From: Megascapheus bottae
Lineage: Eukaryota; Chordata; Mammalia; Rodentia; Geomyidae
Reading direction: 5' to 3'
Assembly (NCBI GenBank): GCA_024803745.1
Contig: JANJXV010000024.1
Location: forward strand, 17,307,927-17,371,926
Length of the DNA: 64,000 bases
Positions 23,601 to 35,600 of this stretch are shown here, in pieces. Under the pieces are notes generated by a model. It worked only from the letters and a program-made list of their open reading frames with translations, was not told where the DNA came from and ran no database searches. Position numbers and translations under genes: made by a program. Every line of letters starts with the position of its first letter. Position 1 is the first letter of the stretch.

Positions 23601-26600
23601 TTACCTTGCTTCCAGAAGCCAGAGCATAGCCTCCTCCCACCAGAATGACAATCTCCCAAGGCATGGTTTTCTGGAAGTCCTTCCATGTGATAATGGGCTC
23701 TATCTTCAGGGAGGACTCCCGACTCACTCCTGGATCACAGGCAGACAGAGATGGAGAGCCAGATAAACCTCAATGGATGGGACACGATTTGTATAGCTAG
23801 GAAGCTGATAGGTAGATTGGAGGATCTTGGAGACCATTTTGTTATTTTAGGGGGAGTTGGATGGGCTATAAGAAGCTTTCTTGGGCAATTTCAACTTGGG
23901 AACCACTCCCATCTTCATCCCTTGAACCTCTTCTCACCTTCATTCTTTTTTCCAAAGCAGGGTTTCTTGGCTGGAATGAGGAAGAGGAGGAAGCCAAGGA
24001 AGACAGAGACAGTAGCATCAGTGCGGTAGCCTTTCCTAGGAAGGAGACAAACATGGAAGAGGAGGGTCAGGAGTCCTCAGGGAAGTTATTTGAATACAAT
24101 GCCTCTTTGAAGACCTTGTCAGAGGTGACAGCAACTTGACCTCTTGCTAGTTTCTGCCATACTACCCCAGGATGACTTCATGGGCAATGAGTATCCTGGG
24201 AAGGCAGAGCCTGGCTGAGGTAGATGTCTAAGTGTGAGCCAAGGGGCCTCAGTGGTTAGGGTGAGTCCTCGAAGGTGTGATTAGATAAGGAAGAGGAGAA
24301 AAGGGTGCGTTCTGCCTGGTGAAGTCCACACTTCTGTATGTCCCTCCTCAAGTGAGAAGCTGGTGGTGGTACAAGCTGGTGGCTTGTACTGGTGTCCCTG
24401 GATCATGGGGGAACATGCAAGGATGCCATTATGGGCCTCAACCCCTCAACCTCTCCAGAGCTATGGTCTCTTCCAGTTGGTATTTCATAATAGATGCTTT
24501 CTTTTTTCATTCTCAGAATACAGCTCCCCCAGAGATAGTTGAGGTTCCAAGAGCTTATGTAAGAAGACTAGGGTTACCTAGCTGAAAGTGACAGCATGGG
24601 ATCCCAGTCCCAGACTGGGACTCCAAACCCCGTGATCGCTTCTTAACTCCACGTGACTGCTTCACGAGAAAGAACAGATTTTTCCAGGGTGCAAAGTGGC
24701 ACCGGGCTTTGTGTCTACCCTTAGGTCAGGAGTGGTGGCCAGCTACGCAGGGCTACTGTCTGAGGAGTGTGGTGAGGGGGTGGTGATTAAGACGGAAGCA
24801 GTATCACTTGCTTTTCAAAGAAGGAATCCCAGCCAGGGACAAAGCCAGGTTCCCGGGTAAACCACAGCACAGTCATCAGGATGAAGAAAAATCCAGTCAC
24901 CATTTCAGGATAGCTATAAAAGAAAACAGACAGACCCACTGTAGGAGCTGGAAAGTGTCTTTTAGCCTTGTTACTCTGCTTCTGGGAACTCCCAGCATTT
25001 GAGACATAGAACAGGGCCACTCAACCACCACAGTGGCTGGCTGTGAATTAGGAAGAAGACTGACTGACTGACTGATGTGGAAGAGAAAGAACACAACCAC
25101 CTGTATGTAACATAATCACATCTCCAGCGACCACTGTGCCGGGGAAGCAGGAACCGGCGCACAGCTGTTTGAGGACATTTGACCATATGCACCAGGAGCT
25201 GATCTGGTTAGCCACTTCATCAAAGACAGTGACCAGGAGAGTGGCCTAGTGGTAGAGTGCTTGCCTAGCATGCATGAAGATCCAAGTTCGATTCCTCAGT
25301 ACATCTATAGAAAAAGCTGGAAGTGGTGCTGTGGCTCAAAGAGTAGAGCTCTAGCCTTGAGAAAAACCAAGGCCCTGAGTTCAAGGCCTTGGACTGGCAA
25401 AAAAAAAAAAAAGACAGTGACTAGTAATGCATACTGAATTATCATGACTTGTTACAACATGGGAACAACCATTTTGTTGCTTATTCAGTGATATGATTCC
25501 ATGATGTTGAATGCATTTTGGTATTTCTATATTAAAGTGAAAGTGGACCCACTACTAATCTTGTTTCTATAATACAATTAATGTCATAGAGACATGTTGA
25601 CAATAAAATATTAAATGAAAAAACAAAAAGACAAGGTATCTATCCAAGACATGGATTTTACCAAAATACATATAATTTTGCACAAAAAAATTCTAAGAGG
25701 TATATCATGTTTACATTTACTAGTTAATACTAAGATGCTAAGAATGCAAGTCAACTTAAAGTTTTCCTTGTACTTTCCATATTTTTATGACCCTTCTAAA
25801 ATGAGTGCTTATTCTTTTCATAATTCAAAACTGAAAATACAGCCTGAATTATTTAACCTAAATTTGCATAAGCCAATTGTGCTAAAAGGAGAAATAGCAT
25901 CAGGTGGAAAGCTGGGTTGGTATATAGAAATGGCAGAGGCTACCATCCCTTAGAAGATCCCGCTAGATCACTTTGGCCTGTATGAGCAGTGTGGGAGAGA
26001 CCTGACTGGAAGAGGTCAGCACCTTTCAACTGTGCCATCTAGATAACTCCACCCCCACTCCATAGCTGTACCCAAGACTCCAAATATAGCAAAGGGAAGG
26101 GCGGCCACTGAAATCTGGGCCAGCTTGGCTTTGGCATTCAATAGCATCTTCTAAATGCCTGGATTCATAGTGGTGGAAAAATGCCTCAGTGTCAGGGATT
26201 GTTAGAAACAAGGCCGCTCTGTGCTCCACGTTACCTGCTGTTTCTGGGCTGAGAAAGAAGAGAGGGAGTGGCTGACTTTTACCTAATGTCACCCAGCTTT
26301 TCATATTCTGCCTGGATCCTCTTCTCCGACAGCTCTTCCCTTTTGGTCTTCTTCTTCTTGCTCAGAGAACAGGTCTCTTTAAAGCTAGAGAAGGGAGAAT
26401 GAGGGGAAAAAAGTTTAAAAAGCATACTTTTGCCCCTCTGTATATCACCCCAACCATTTTTTTTTTAAAAATCATGCTTTTGAGATCCAGAGGAGTTAGA
26501 TAGGAAGAACATTTCAGATCATCCATTTACCATGATCAGCTTTCTCTTTGCACGCAGGCCTCATCCCTCTTCTGTTCCTACAGCTTCTATCCACCCTGTG

Positions 26601-28259
26601 ACCTGCCACACTCTTCAACCTTTCTCCAGTATTTTGGGCAAATCCATCTGGGTACATCTCCAGTGCATCGTTGTCAGTTTATGTCTATGTACTTCTATAT
26701 GGGTATTTAGATGAAGTCATTTGTACCTACTTGTAAATAAGTAAAAGAACCTGCACGGTAACTGGTGGCTCACACCTGTAATCCTAGCTATTCCGGAGGC
26801 TGATATCTGAGGATTGCAGTTTGAATCCAGACCAAGCAGGAAAGTCTGTGAGACTCTGATCTCCAATTAACCACCAGAAAACAGAGAGTGGCACTGTGGC
26901 TCAAATTGGTAGAGAGCCAGCCTGGAGTGAAAAAGCTCAGGGACTGTGCCCAGGCCATGAGTTCAAGCTCCAGGACCACCATCACCACCATCAACAAAAA
27001 GTGTAAGTGTGGTGTAGTGTACAGATTTACATGTACGTGTCTGTGTGTCATATATGCTGAAGTGTATGTGCATGTGTGTGCACATTTAATTTCTCTGGAG
27101 AGAGGCTTGTCTGAGGTAAAATTAGTGTTATTTTCCTGGTGCAATACTAGAGCTGCATCTTTGGTTCACCAACAATCTGAGGAAAATAAAAATCAGCCCA
27201 GAGAAGACTCCTTCACCAATGCAGCGCAGTATCCCAGGAGCTATTACTAGCAAAACATCATAAATATTTTCTCCTTATGTATTAATTGATTAAATTTGTA
27301 GTAGACTGATGGTTATGAAGCTTTACTAAGCAGTTTAATATTAGATGTATTGCAAGAGATATAGCTCACATGTATTCTAAAGGCAATAAGCATATTCTGT
27401 ATAAACTATATAAAATTAAGCCTACAGTGACTTCTACTTGGAATCATATTCCTAAGAGTAGTTGGAACTACTCTTTATGCTTTGAGAGTGATAAAACTAT
27501 AGTAAATACTATAAAGGCAGTAAAGACTGCCTTTAAAGCAGATAGGCCGTCTAAGCTATGAGGAACATTTCACCCTAGAAGCCACACTAGAATATTTAGT
27601 GTGTCCAGAAGGAATGACTCCCAGCTCCCAGTCCAGCATTCTGTGCTTTCCTTGCAGCAGCAATTTGTTCCTTGGTGGCTCTATTCAGAGGTGCCAAGCC
27701 ATTCGAGTGGACAGCAGAGCCTCAGTGCTTTGTTGGCAGGGTGCTGGCACTCACTTGCAGCCTAGGAAGAGCCAGTGCATCCAGAACCAGCTGACCACCA
27801 ACATGATGAAGGAGATGGGGAAACTGAAGAGAAACCAAGTGCCAAAGTTCACCACCTCTGCGGCCGGATACTGGCTGGAAGGCAAAGACCACCGGTTAGA
27901 AAAGGAGGGCAATAGTGTAATATTGCGAGACATTATCTAGAATGCATTTGTTAGTTGTAATTGTGTATAGAGCCCAGGCAAGAGTGATGAAGTAAGCTAT
28001 AAAAGACAACGAGCAACCAAAATCAATACCACTGAAGTACATATACTCCTACTCAGCAGAATTATGCACAAGCTATTTGGGCTTAATTAACATAAAGAGA
28101 CTAATCATTTTATTCATCTTGTTTTCAAGACTGGAGGAACTGGAGGAGAGATCTGATGTATTTCATGGGTTTTCACTGGGTGGACAATTCTGGAGAAGTA
28201 GCCTCCTGAGAGTTCTGGCTACTGGTGGTATCCAGAAGAGAAATAGGATATGAAATTAC

Positions 28260-28309
<50 letters not shown>

Positions 28310-29896
28310 TTTAAAAAATAATTGATAGGGATTTGAAGTAATCAAAATTAGTGGTGGTAGTCCATTCACCAATGCCAAGAACAACAAGGAGGCCGTAAAA
28401 TGACACAAGGTGTCTGTGAGGCTTAGATCTAGGAAATTGGGTTTTAAGCTTTCCTTGGTCATTTCTCCCTATCCTCTCTTGCTCTCTCCTCCTTTCATCC
28501 TTACATGTTCTCTACCTGCTTCCTTTTTCTTTTCCTGGATTTCTTCCCTTTCCCCTTTTTCTTTCCTTCTTTGTTCTACTCAAGGGATTTATTGGGTTAT
28601 GTTTCTTTTGTCTCTGGCGAGACAAGAGTTCTGGGTTCTATCTTTTTGTGTCTTCTTGGAGACACCATTCTATTAATAATCTTGTTTCTCCCAGATAGTT
28701 AATTTTCCTCTCCTAGAAATCCATGAGATTACCAGCATGTAGATGTCTGCCATAACAAACCCTCTCCTTGTCCCTGCCTGCTGCTCACGGTCAGGTCTCC
28801 ATTTCCTCTTCATCATCTAACCTCATTCTCTGTTTCTTAAAGGCATCTCACAGCTTCTTGGGTGATATCCAAATTCTTTAGCAGATCTTGCCAAATCCTT
28901 GGTCATCTGGCCATCTATTAACCTGGCCTGTTTTGCCCTGTCTGTGGCTTTTATGGGTGCTCCACCCTCCTGCCTGGAAACCCTTCTACACCTTGCATTC
29001 TCTGTCTGGAAAATCTCCCTTCATCTGGATTCTTCTACTTGGTTCTTCAAGTGACCATGTTATCGTCACCTCTTTGAGGAAACATTTCCAGTGCCTTGCT
29101 GCTTGGTATGCTCTAATAGCTGAATCTTGGATTTCTTTGGTCTTCTTCAACTGCAATGGCTGTCCCTTGTCCCTCTGTTCTCATCTGCACCTCGACATCC
29201 CTAGCACCTAGTGCAGATTTAGTCCCCACCCTGCCCTGTCCTGCCACCTGCCTTGTGAGTCCTTAGGAAGTGTCTTGTTGACTGAGTTAAGGGCTTACTT
29301 GTTGAAGTGTTCCAGGAAAATGAGGCTGGTAGACGTGCCGATGATGGTGGTTAGGCCGCCGATGGTGGCAGCGTAGGATATGCTCAGAGACAGGCACTTG
29401 CAGATCATTTGGTCATGCTGGGACCTGTACTTTCTGTTCAGTTCCTGGTTCCGGATACCTGGGGTTGGGACTCGTGGCTTTTCCTACGAAAGGAAAATCA
29501 GTGAGCCTGCGCAGCAAGCGTGGATGGTCTGGCACAGATAGCCCAGAGGGAAGAGGCATCAAACTGCAGTGGAAAGGGTTTGAGCTTTGGTGTCAGAAAG
29601 ACAAATCTCAGTTTTTATGGATGGCCAAATTTGGCAGGCCATGGAGCTTTATTTTCCTTTGGAAAAATGGGGAAACCATATTTTCTCTGCTTTGTGAGGA
29701 ATGAATAAAGTAAGATGTAAGGTTCCTAGATCACTTCCTCCATGTAATGAATGGTAAGCTAATATTTTTGTGTTATTGTTACTAATAGTGATGGCATGGT
29801 TTGTATGTTACTTGAATCTTTTATTCTCTATTTGAACCAACAGAAGATGGTTATTCTATGTGGCAAGGCTCTGAGCCCACGTCTGCGCACGCACAT

Positions 29897-29940
<44 letters not shown>

Positions 29941-32613
29941 TGTTCAAAATGGTTACACAAGTCAGAACTAGGAAGAAAATGCCTACCACAGAGGTTTGAT
30001 ACATCGTAAGCATTTGATAAATGGTAGTAGATATTTATGATGATGATAAATATCCAGGAATTAAAGTTGCTGATGAGCATAGAAATTCAAATTCAAGACT
30101 TATAGGGGACATTCTATACCAGTCCTAACATTCACTGGATTTCTCGATTTTGCTTCAGTGCTGTAACATTCAGAACTTCCTTTCTTGTGCAGAAAAGTAG
30201 TTGCTTTATAATCTCAGGATACCAAGAAAAAAATATTTGTGCTGTCTCTGAAGCGTCTCTGAACTGGTTGATGACCTCTGAGCCAGGCAAACCCTCAGCC
30301 AAGCCTGTGACAATCTTTCCGGTGTTCAAATAACTTGGTGTTTTAGGCCCTGGCACACACAGGCTGGACATGGGTAAAGTGCCTGGCGACAGGTGGCTTA
30401 TGTAGGAAGCAGAGGCAGAAGTTGGGGTCCTCTTACCGGGAGTGGGTGTTGTTTCATGCCTTGGCGTTGGCTTGTTGCTTTCATGGGCTTGGTGATAGCA
30501 GGCACACCATTCTGGTTCTGTTGGGACAAAGACCATCACATTGTTACAGTTGATGGAGAAGCACCACCCAACTGCCTACCCTTAGGGCTACCCTACTTCA
30601 GAGACCAGTAGTCAAGGAAGAGAGCGAGAGCATCTCACAGACCGGCCTCCAGCTTCACAGCCTCCAGTCTAGCTGGTGTCAAGTGCCCATCTGAAGAGGT
30701 TTCAAAACCTGGTGAGCATAGCTTTGTCTTTATGGGAGAGCATAACTTGCTGGAACTTCATTAGCTGATGATGAATTCTTTATTGTTATTATAACACCAA
30801 GAAACACATCTACTAGAACTGAGTCTATGGTTATGTGCTCCTTTCTGCAGTACTGGGATTTTAACTTAGTTTTCTGCTCTCTGGGCAGGTGCTCCAAACA
30901 TCTGAGCCACACCTCAGCCCTTATTAGCCCTTATTATCAGGGTTTTTGTTTGTTTGTTTTTGCTTTTTCAAACAGGGGTCTCATGTTCTTGCATGCATGT
31001 AGATTATGATCTTATGCCTCTTTCATCGCCGAAGTATATGTCACTCCATCTTGCTCTAACCCACAATTGTATTTTATTTACCTTTTATGCTTCGTATGAA
31101 AAGAGGTAAAACTGCCTTAGGAGGTAGAGGGTAAATTATAGCAGCAGCAAGAAGACAGATTTTGCTTTTTCTCTACCCGTGTGTTCCTTTTATTACTAAG
31201 ATTTTGTGAATGGAATTACCCTCAAAAGAAATCTGGAGGTTGAATCTGCGGCTCTTGAAATCTCATAGATGAATCTTGAGAGCTCATGAATAAAGGTTAT
31301 ATTATATATTACCTGGCTAAATCTGGGACTCACGGCTGGGCTTCTGAACCACATGGGCTCTTCCTAGAAGCCCAACCAGTCCCTTCTTAGGTATAGCCTA
31401 AGTAAGCATCTCTCACATCACCCATCCACAGAAGGTGCTGGGCTGCAGGATGAACTTTTGGTCCCTCAGTTATCTTGAGGGACTTTGAAGTGATCTCAAA
31501 ACACAGAAAAACCCACAGCCATACCTTGTTCTGCATCAGGGAAGTGAAGTCTGCAGTTGACGTGCTGGAATGAAGCAAAGGAAACCAGAGTGGACCACGT
31601 TTCAGGGGAGTTCTCTCACTTAGGCCATGTTTGGGGTAAGGGATTGAAGCTATGCATTCTAGTTTTCTAGCTGACAGAGGGAAATCATCTCACCCCAGCC
31701 TTCTGTACCCTCTGAGTGCTGTTTGCACTGGAGAGAATCGGAGCAGGGAGGGAAAGACTAGTGAGAAAGAAGATGGGGGGATACTTCAAGGGGGACAGTT
31801 AACTGCACATGCCTAGTCCCTCCCACACCTGTGGGCCCCAACCTTTCCCTTGAAGATAGAAGTACCCAGTGGATGTTTGGGGCTTAATGGTGAAGGTGAA
31901 TGCGAGCACAGGATGCACATGCATGCACACATGCACTCAGGTGTCACCTCCAGAGTCTATCAGGACAAGGTAAAATGGGATGGACATTTGGTGTCCAATG
32001 TTCTTTGGGGAATGTACCATTATATTTTTCTTCCTTTTTCTCTGACTGGCTGAAGAGGGCAGACAAAAATCTCCTTGGACCATAGAGGAGAGGAGGGCTC
32101 CATAGAAGAGAGGAGCGGTGTACAGCACTGCTCCAAGATCCAGCCCAGGCTAGGGAGAGCTGGCCTTCTAGCACTAGGGTTTGGAGCTATATGCTTTAAT
32201 ATGGAAAGGGCATGGCAAGAAGCCAGTGTAATAAAAGAGCCTCAGCAATGGAGTGGGGCCCACCTTGTCAGTAGTCCTTCAGAAGGGCTATGATGCTGAG
32301 GCTTCCAGAAGGAAGTTGGGCTGTAGCCATCTGAACAGGCACAGCCCAAGACACAGGCCAAGTAAGGGCTGAGTGGCTATCTAAGTGTACAACCCAACAC
32401 TGGGCCAGGACTATGCAGTGGATTGCTCAGGGGGTACACCACAAACCCTAAAGGCAGGCAGCCTTTGGATCTAGGTTCCAAATTCCAAAGAAGGTACCAG
32501 ACACAGATTTTAGTCTCTGGGCCAGACTCATTGGGCCTTGTATCTTTCCTATACCCTACTGGTTCCCATCTTGGGGAAAACAAAAGCAGCAGCAGAGAGA
32601 GAGAGGAAGAGAG

Positions 32614-32692
<79 letters not shown>

Positions 32693-35600
32693 GGGAGGGA
32701 GGGAGGGAGGGAGAGAGAGAGGAGGCTAGGAAAAGAGAAGAGGGTGAAGGAGACAGAAAGGAGTGAGCTTCCTGCTCTGCAGGCCTGGGCTGAGAAGGGG
32801 CTGGTGTGGGCACAGAGGAGGTAGGAGGAGCCTGGGATAAGAGAGAGAAGTTTTATATGAACATGGACTAAGGTAGTATCATTACATTTGAAAGGAATGT
32901 GGCCTTCTGCCATGGTTTCCCCTTAAGATGTCCCCAAGGGTGGTGGAGGGCGAGGACATAGGCCTTGACTGAAGACAGGGAGAAGAGAAAAACAAAGCCA
33001 TTTTTGGATGGCTTCCTTCTGCATCTCCGCTACTGTCTTATGCACTGAATTCACTCAGCGTGAGCTCTCCATTATTATTATTGTTATTATTATTATTATT
33101 TTAGAAAGCCTAGCACTATCACAAATCCAACTTTCAATCTTACAGTTTTTGTTGCTGGATATCTTGAAGACCGTATGTTAATCTAGCCTTTTTCAATCAC
33201 CTGCCATAGCTCTGCCTCACCTGAATGTCTGAGTTTATTTCTCCTTTCCTATTTTCTTCTTTCTACCATCGCATGGCTACATCACCAGATACCCCTAAGC
33301 CCTTACCTGTCACCTAATTTTTCTCTTCCATATGAAAGAAGCCCAAATCTAGTAAGATCACTTCTAATATGTCCAAAATAGTTGATTGTCCAAGGATCAC
33401 CAGTGACATCTGGGATGGAAGCAATGTCCATTAGTAGACAACTCTCCCACTTTAGACAAAATTGTGCTGGTTAACTATCTGGACAACTAGGTACATCCAC
33501 TCGGATTCAGTGTCAGTCTGTCTCTCTTCATTCCTGCAGTGTTCAGGGAGTCTCCCTCAAGATTTTGGAAAGTGGCTCAAGATGAGGAGTTTGGCCCATG
33601 CATCTTTAAAGGCTGTTTTTGGTCTCATCTTTCCTGACCGAAAGGTCAGGGCCCTAAAAGGCTCTGTCTGGAAGGAGGGTCATACTCACTCTTCATTGAC
33701 AAAGATGAGTTCCAGAGAGGGTTGGCTGTTGTTTACATTAAGATCTACAGTAGCAAAGAAACAAAAGAAATGAGATGTGGGGGCTGGGGATGACCCTGTG
33801 GGCAGGGGTTCGGGGGCGCAGGGCCAGCAGTGCAGTGAGTTATGACTGTCCTTGGCTGGAAAGGAGAGGGGATGCAGAAAAACTCAGTGACTTAGAACGT
33901 CTGGGGCAACGAGCAGTGGAGAGGAAGCTGGGAACAAGGATCAGAGAAGCTTCTGGTTATAAGGGCTGAGATGGGACAAAGGGGCGAGTGAAGATGAGGT
34001 GAAGGTCACAGGTGAGAGAAGGGGGTCACAGGGATGGACCCTAAGTGGGGCAGAATCGTAAGGCGAGAGTGACAACGCCTCCCGGGAGAGGCTCGAGGAG
34101 CAAAGGGGAGATGAATTCCAGCCAACTGTACTGATAGGCTCGGCCTCTTCTGGGCTGGGGTTGCCCGCCATGAGTTGCTCGTCCTCAGCGCTGATGAGTT
34201 CCTGCAGCACGGCCTCCACAATGGGCATCACCATGGCAGTGGTGGACGTGTTAGACAGCCACATGGACAGCATTGTGGTGCAGCACATGAAGCAGAGCAG
34301 CAGCCTGCAAGGCAGGGAGAGCCCAGGAAGAGCATGAGCCCAGCCGGGAACCTCACATAGCCTTTTTTTTGGGGGTATGCCCTCATGGTGCTTGTTCAGA
34401 GAAGTATAACTGGCCTTTGCCCACCTTATTGGGTCTTTATGCCCCACAGAGTACCACATTTAGCTTGGTATTCCCTGCGCTTGGCACAAATAAGCATTCA
34501 TTTCAAGATTTGTCCAAGGAGTTATCTTACTTCATGGACTAGAGGCCATAAGCCCTTGCTTCAGTAATGACTTAACCTTTGCTTTTCTCTCTCTGTGGTA
34601 TGTTTCCTGTGTATCAAGGAATTCTTTTTCTACCCTGGTAGCCAGTGATTTTATGACCGGCATGGCATTCCTTGTTTCGCAGCAAATCTCCGAAGCTGTT
34701 CATAAGCAAGTCGAGATTCATGCTTGGAGTTCACTGTTCTGCCCCTACTCGCCACACAGCCAGCATGCTGAAAGTGGAGCTACAGCATTGCTAAAATTGC
34801 CTGTGTCACCGCGTGTGTGCATGCTTCCAGCTGCGAGTCCAGCTGGGAGGAAAACACTAATGAAGGTGATCTCCAAATGACTTCTCTTTGACTTGGAAAA
34901 TATTGTGTAATGTGTACCTGTACAGACACAGGTTGAGTTTCCAGAAGGTAAGACAACATCAACTTTCCCAAGTTTATTATTTTAGATGACTGTGCAGTGA
35001 GGGGACAATGCGTATGCCTGGGTAATACTCAGTCTCCAGGGTATTCTCATTTAGGCCACAGGTGACATGTGTTTGCCTGTTCTGTACAATGCACGAATGA
35101 AGGTGGACACTGGTGGGCGATGAGGCAAACAGGGAAAAGCAACCACACAAATGAATGGAAATTCTTGGAGAGAGCTCCAGAGATTTTCAAGAGTCATGAG
35201 TTTCCAATATAATGTAAAGGACTGTTGTTGTGTACCATTGAGCAAGAGTAACTATTCTTTGGGAGACTGGTTTGTGGGAGGGGTGAGCGGGAGATAAAGC
35301 TGTAGTCAGTACCTCCACCTGACCAGCAGGGAGGCAGGAACACATTTTTTGACATATGTACGTCTACATGCTGATGGTGAACGGAAGGCTGTATGACTGT
35401 GATTTCCTTATGCTCCGGCTCCCAAATAGCTTAAAAGATTTCAATAAAATGTAGCAGAATGGTTGTGGATTTGAAGGAGGCCAAGAGTCCCAAAGAGACG
35501 ATAAAGAAAGGGGGCAGATACAGCCTGAAAGAGGCTCACATTGACATTCCCACACATTCTTGGGAATCTTACTCATCAGACTGCTGTGACAGGAGGGTGG

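Larger units (their letters stand above)
17568..23604 (-). other. SLC13A4: SLC13A4 intron 13
   Basis: A 6.0-kb GT-AG intron between exons 13 and 14. It contains a TG microsatellite, six dimeric SINEs (two nearly adjacent type A copies at 19036 and 19252), an ID-like monomer (22999) and a diverged internal tandem repeat near 18201-18305. No coding signal was seen in 19720-21840. Confidence 0.9.
24036..29298 (-). other. SLC13A4: SLC13A4 introns 8-11 region
   Basis: Non-coding sequence between exons 8 and 12, apart from exons 9, 10 and 11. Contents: type A SINE with target-site duplication (25234), AT-rich unique sequence (25440-25960), an L1-tail-like segment (about 26424-26466), type B SINE (26751), a hairpin-rich segment (27454-27534), an AC microsatellite (28264) and otherwise unremarkable sequence. 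Confidence 0.85.

Noticed and set aside
25615..25953. 112-residue open frame in AT-rich intron sequence
   Set aside because: Its composition is that of AT-rich DNA. It shows no recognisable family, is antisense inside an SLC13A4 intron and has no splice support. It is most likely chance.
27370..27561. 63-residue lysine/threonine-rich open frame
   Set aside because: It overlaps the three hairpins. There is no family match, and the frame is better explained by repeated short inverted words.
29458..29459. Alternative acceptor CCCCAG 25 nt inside SLC13A4 exon 8
   Set aside because: Exon 7 ends in phase 0, and only the acceptor at 29483/29484 (TTTCGTAG) continues the frame and yields the conserved EKPRV-TP residues.
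31551..31556. CTGCAG as acceptor of SLC13A4 exon 6
   Set aside because: It would leave a phase mismatch with exon 5. The upstream acceptor TTCATTCCAG has a better pyrimidine tract and keeps the frame.
32377..32913. Long open frames of 178 and 133 residues over a serine/leucine or arginine/glutamate run
   Set aside because: They are produced by the GA microsatellite, which is open in several frames. They have no domain and no splice context.
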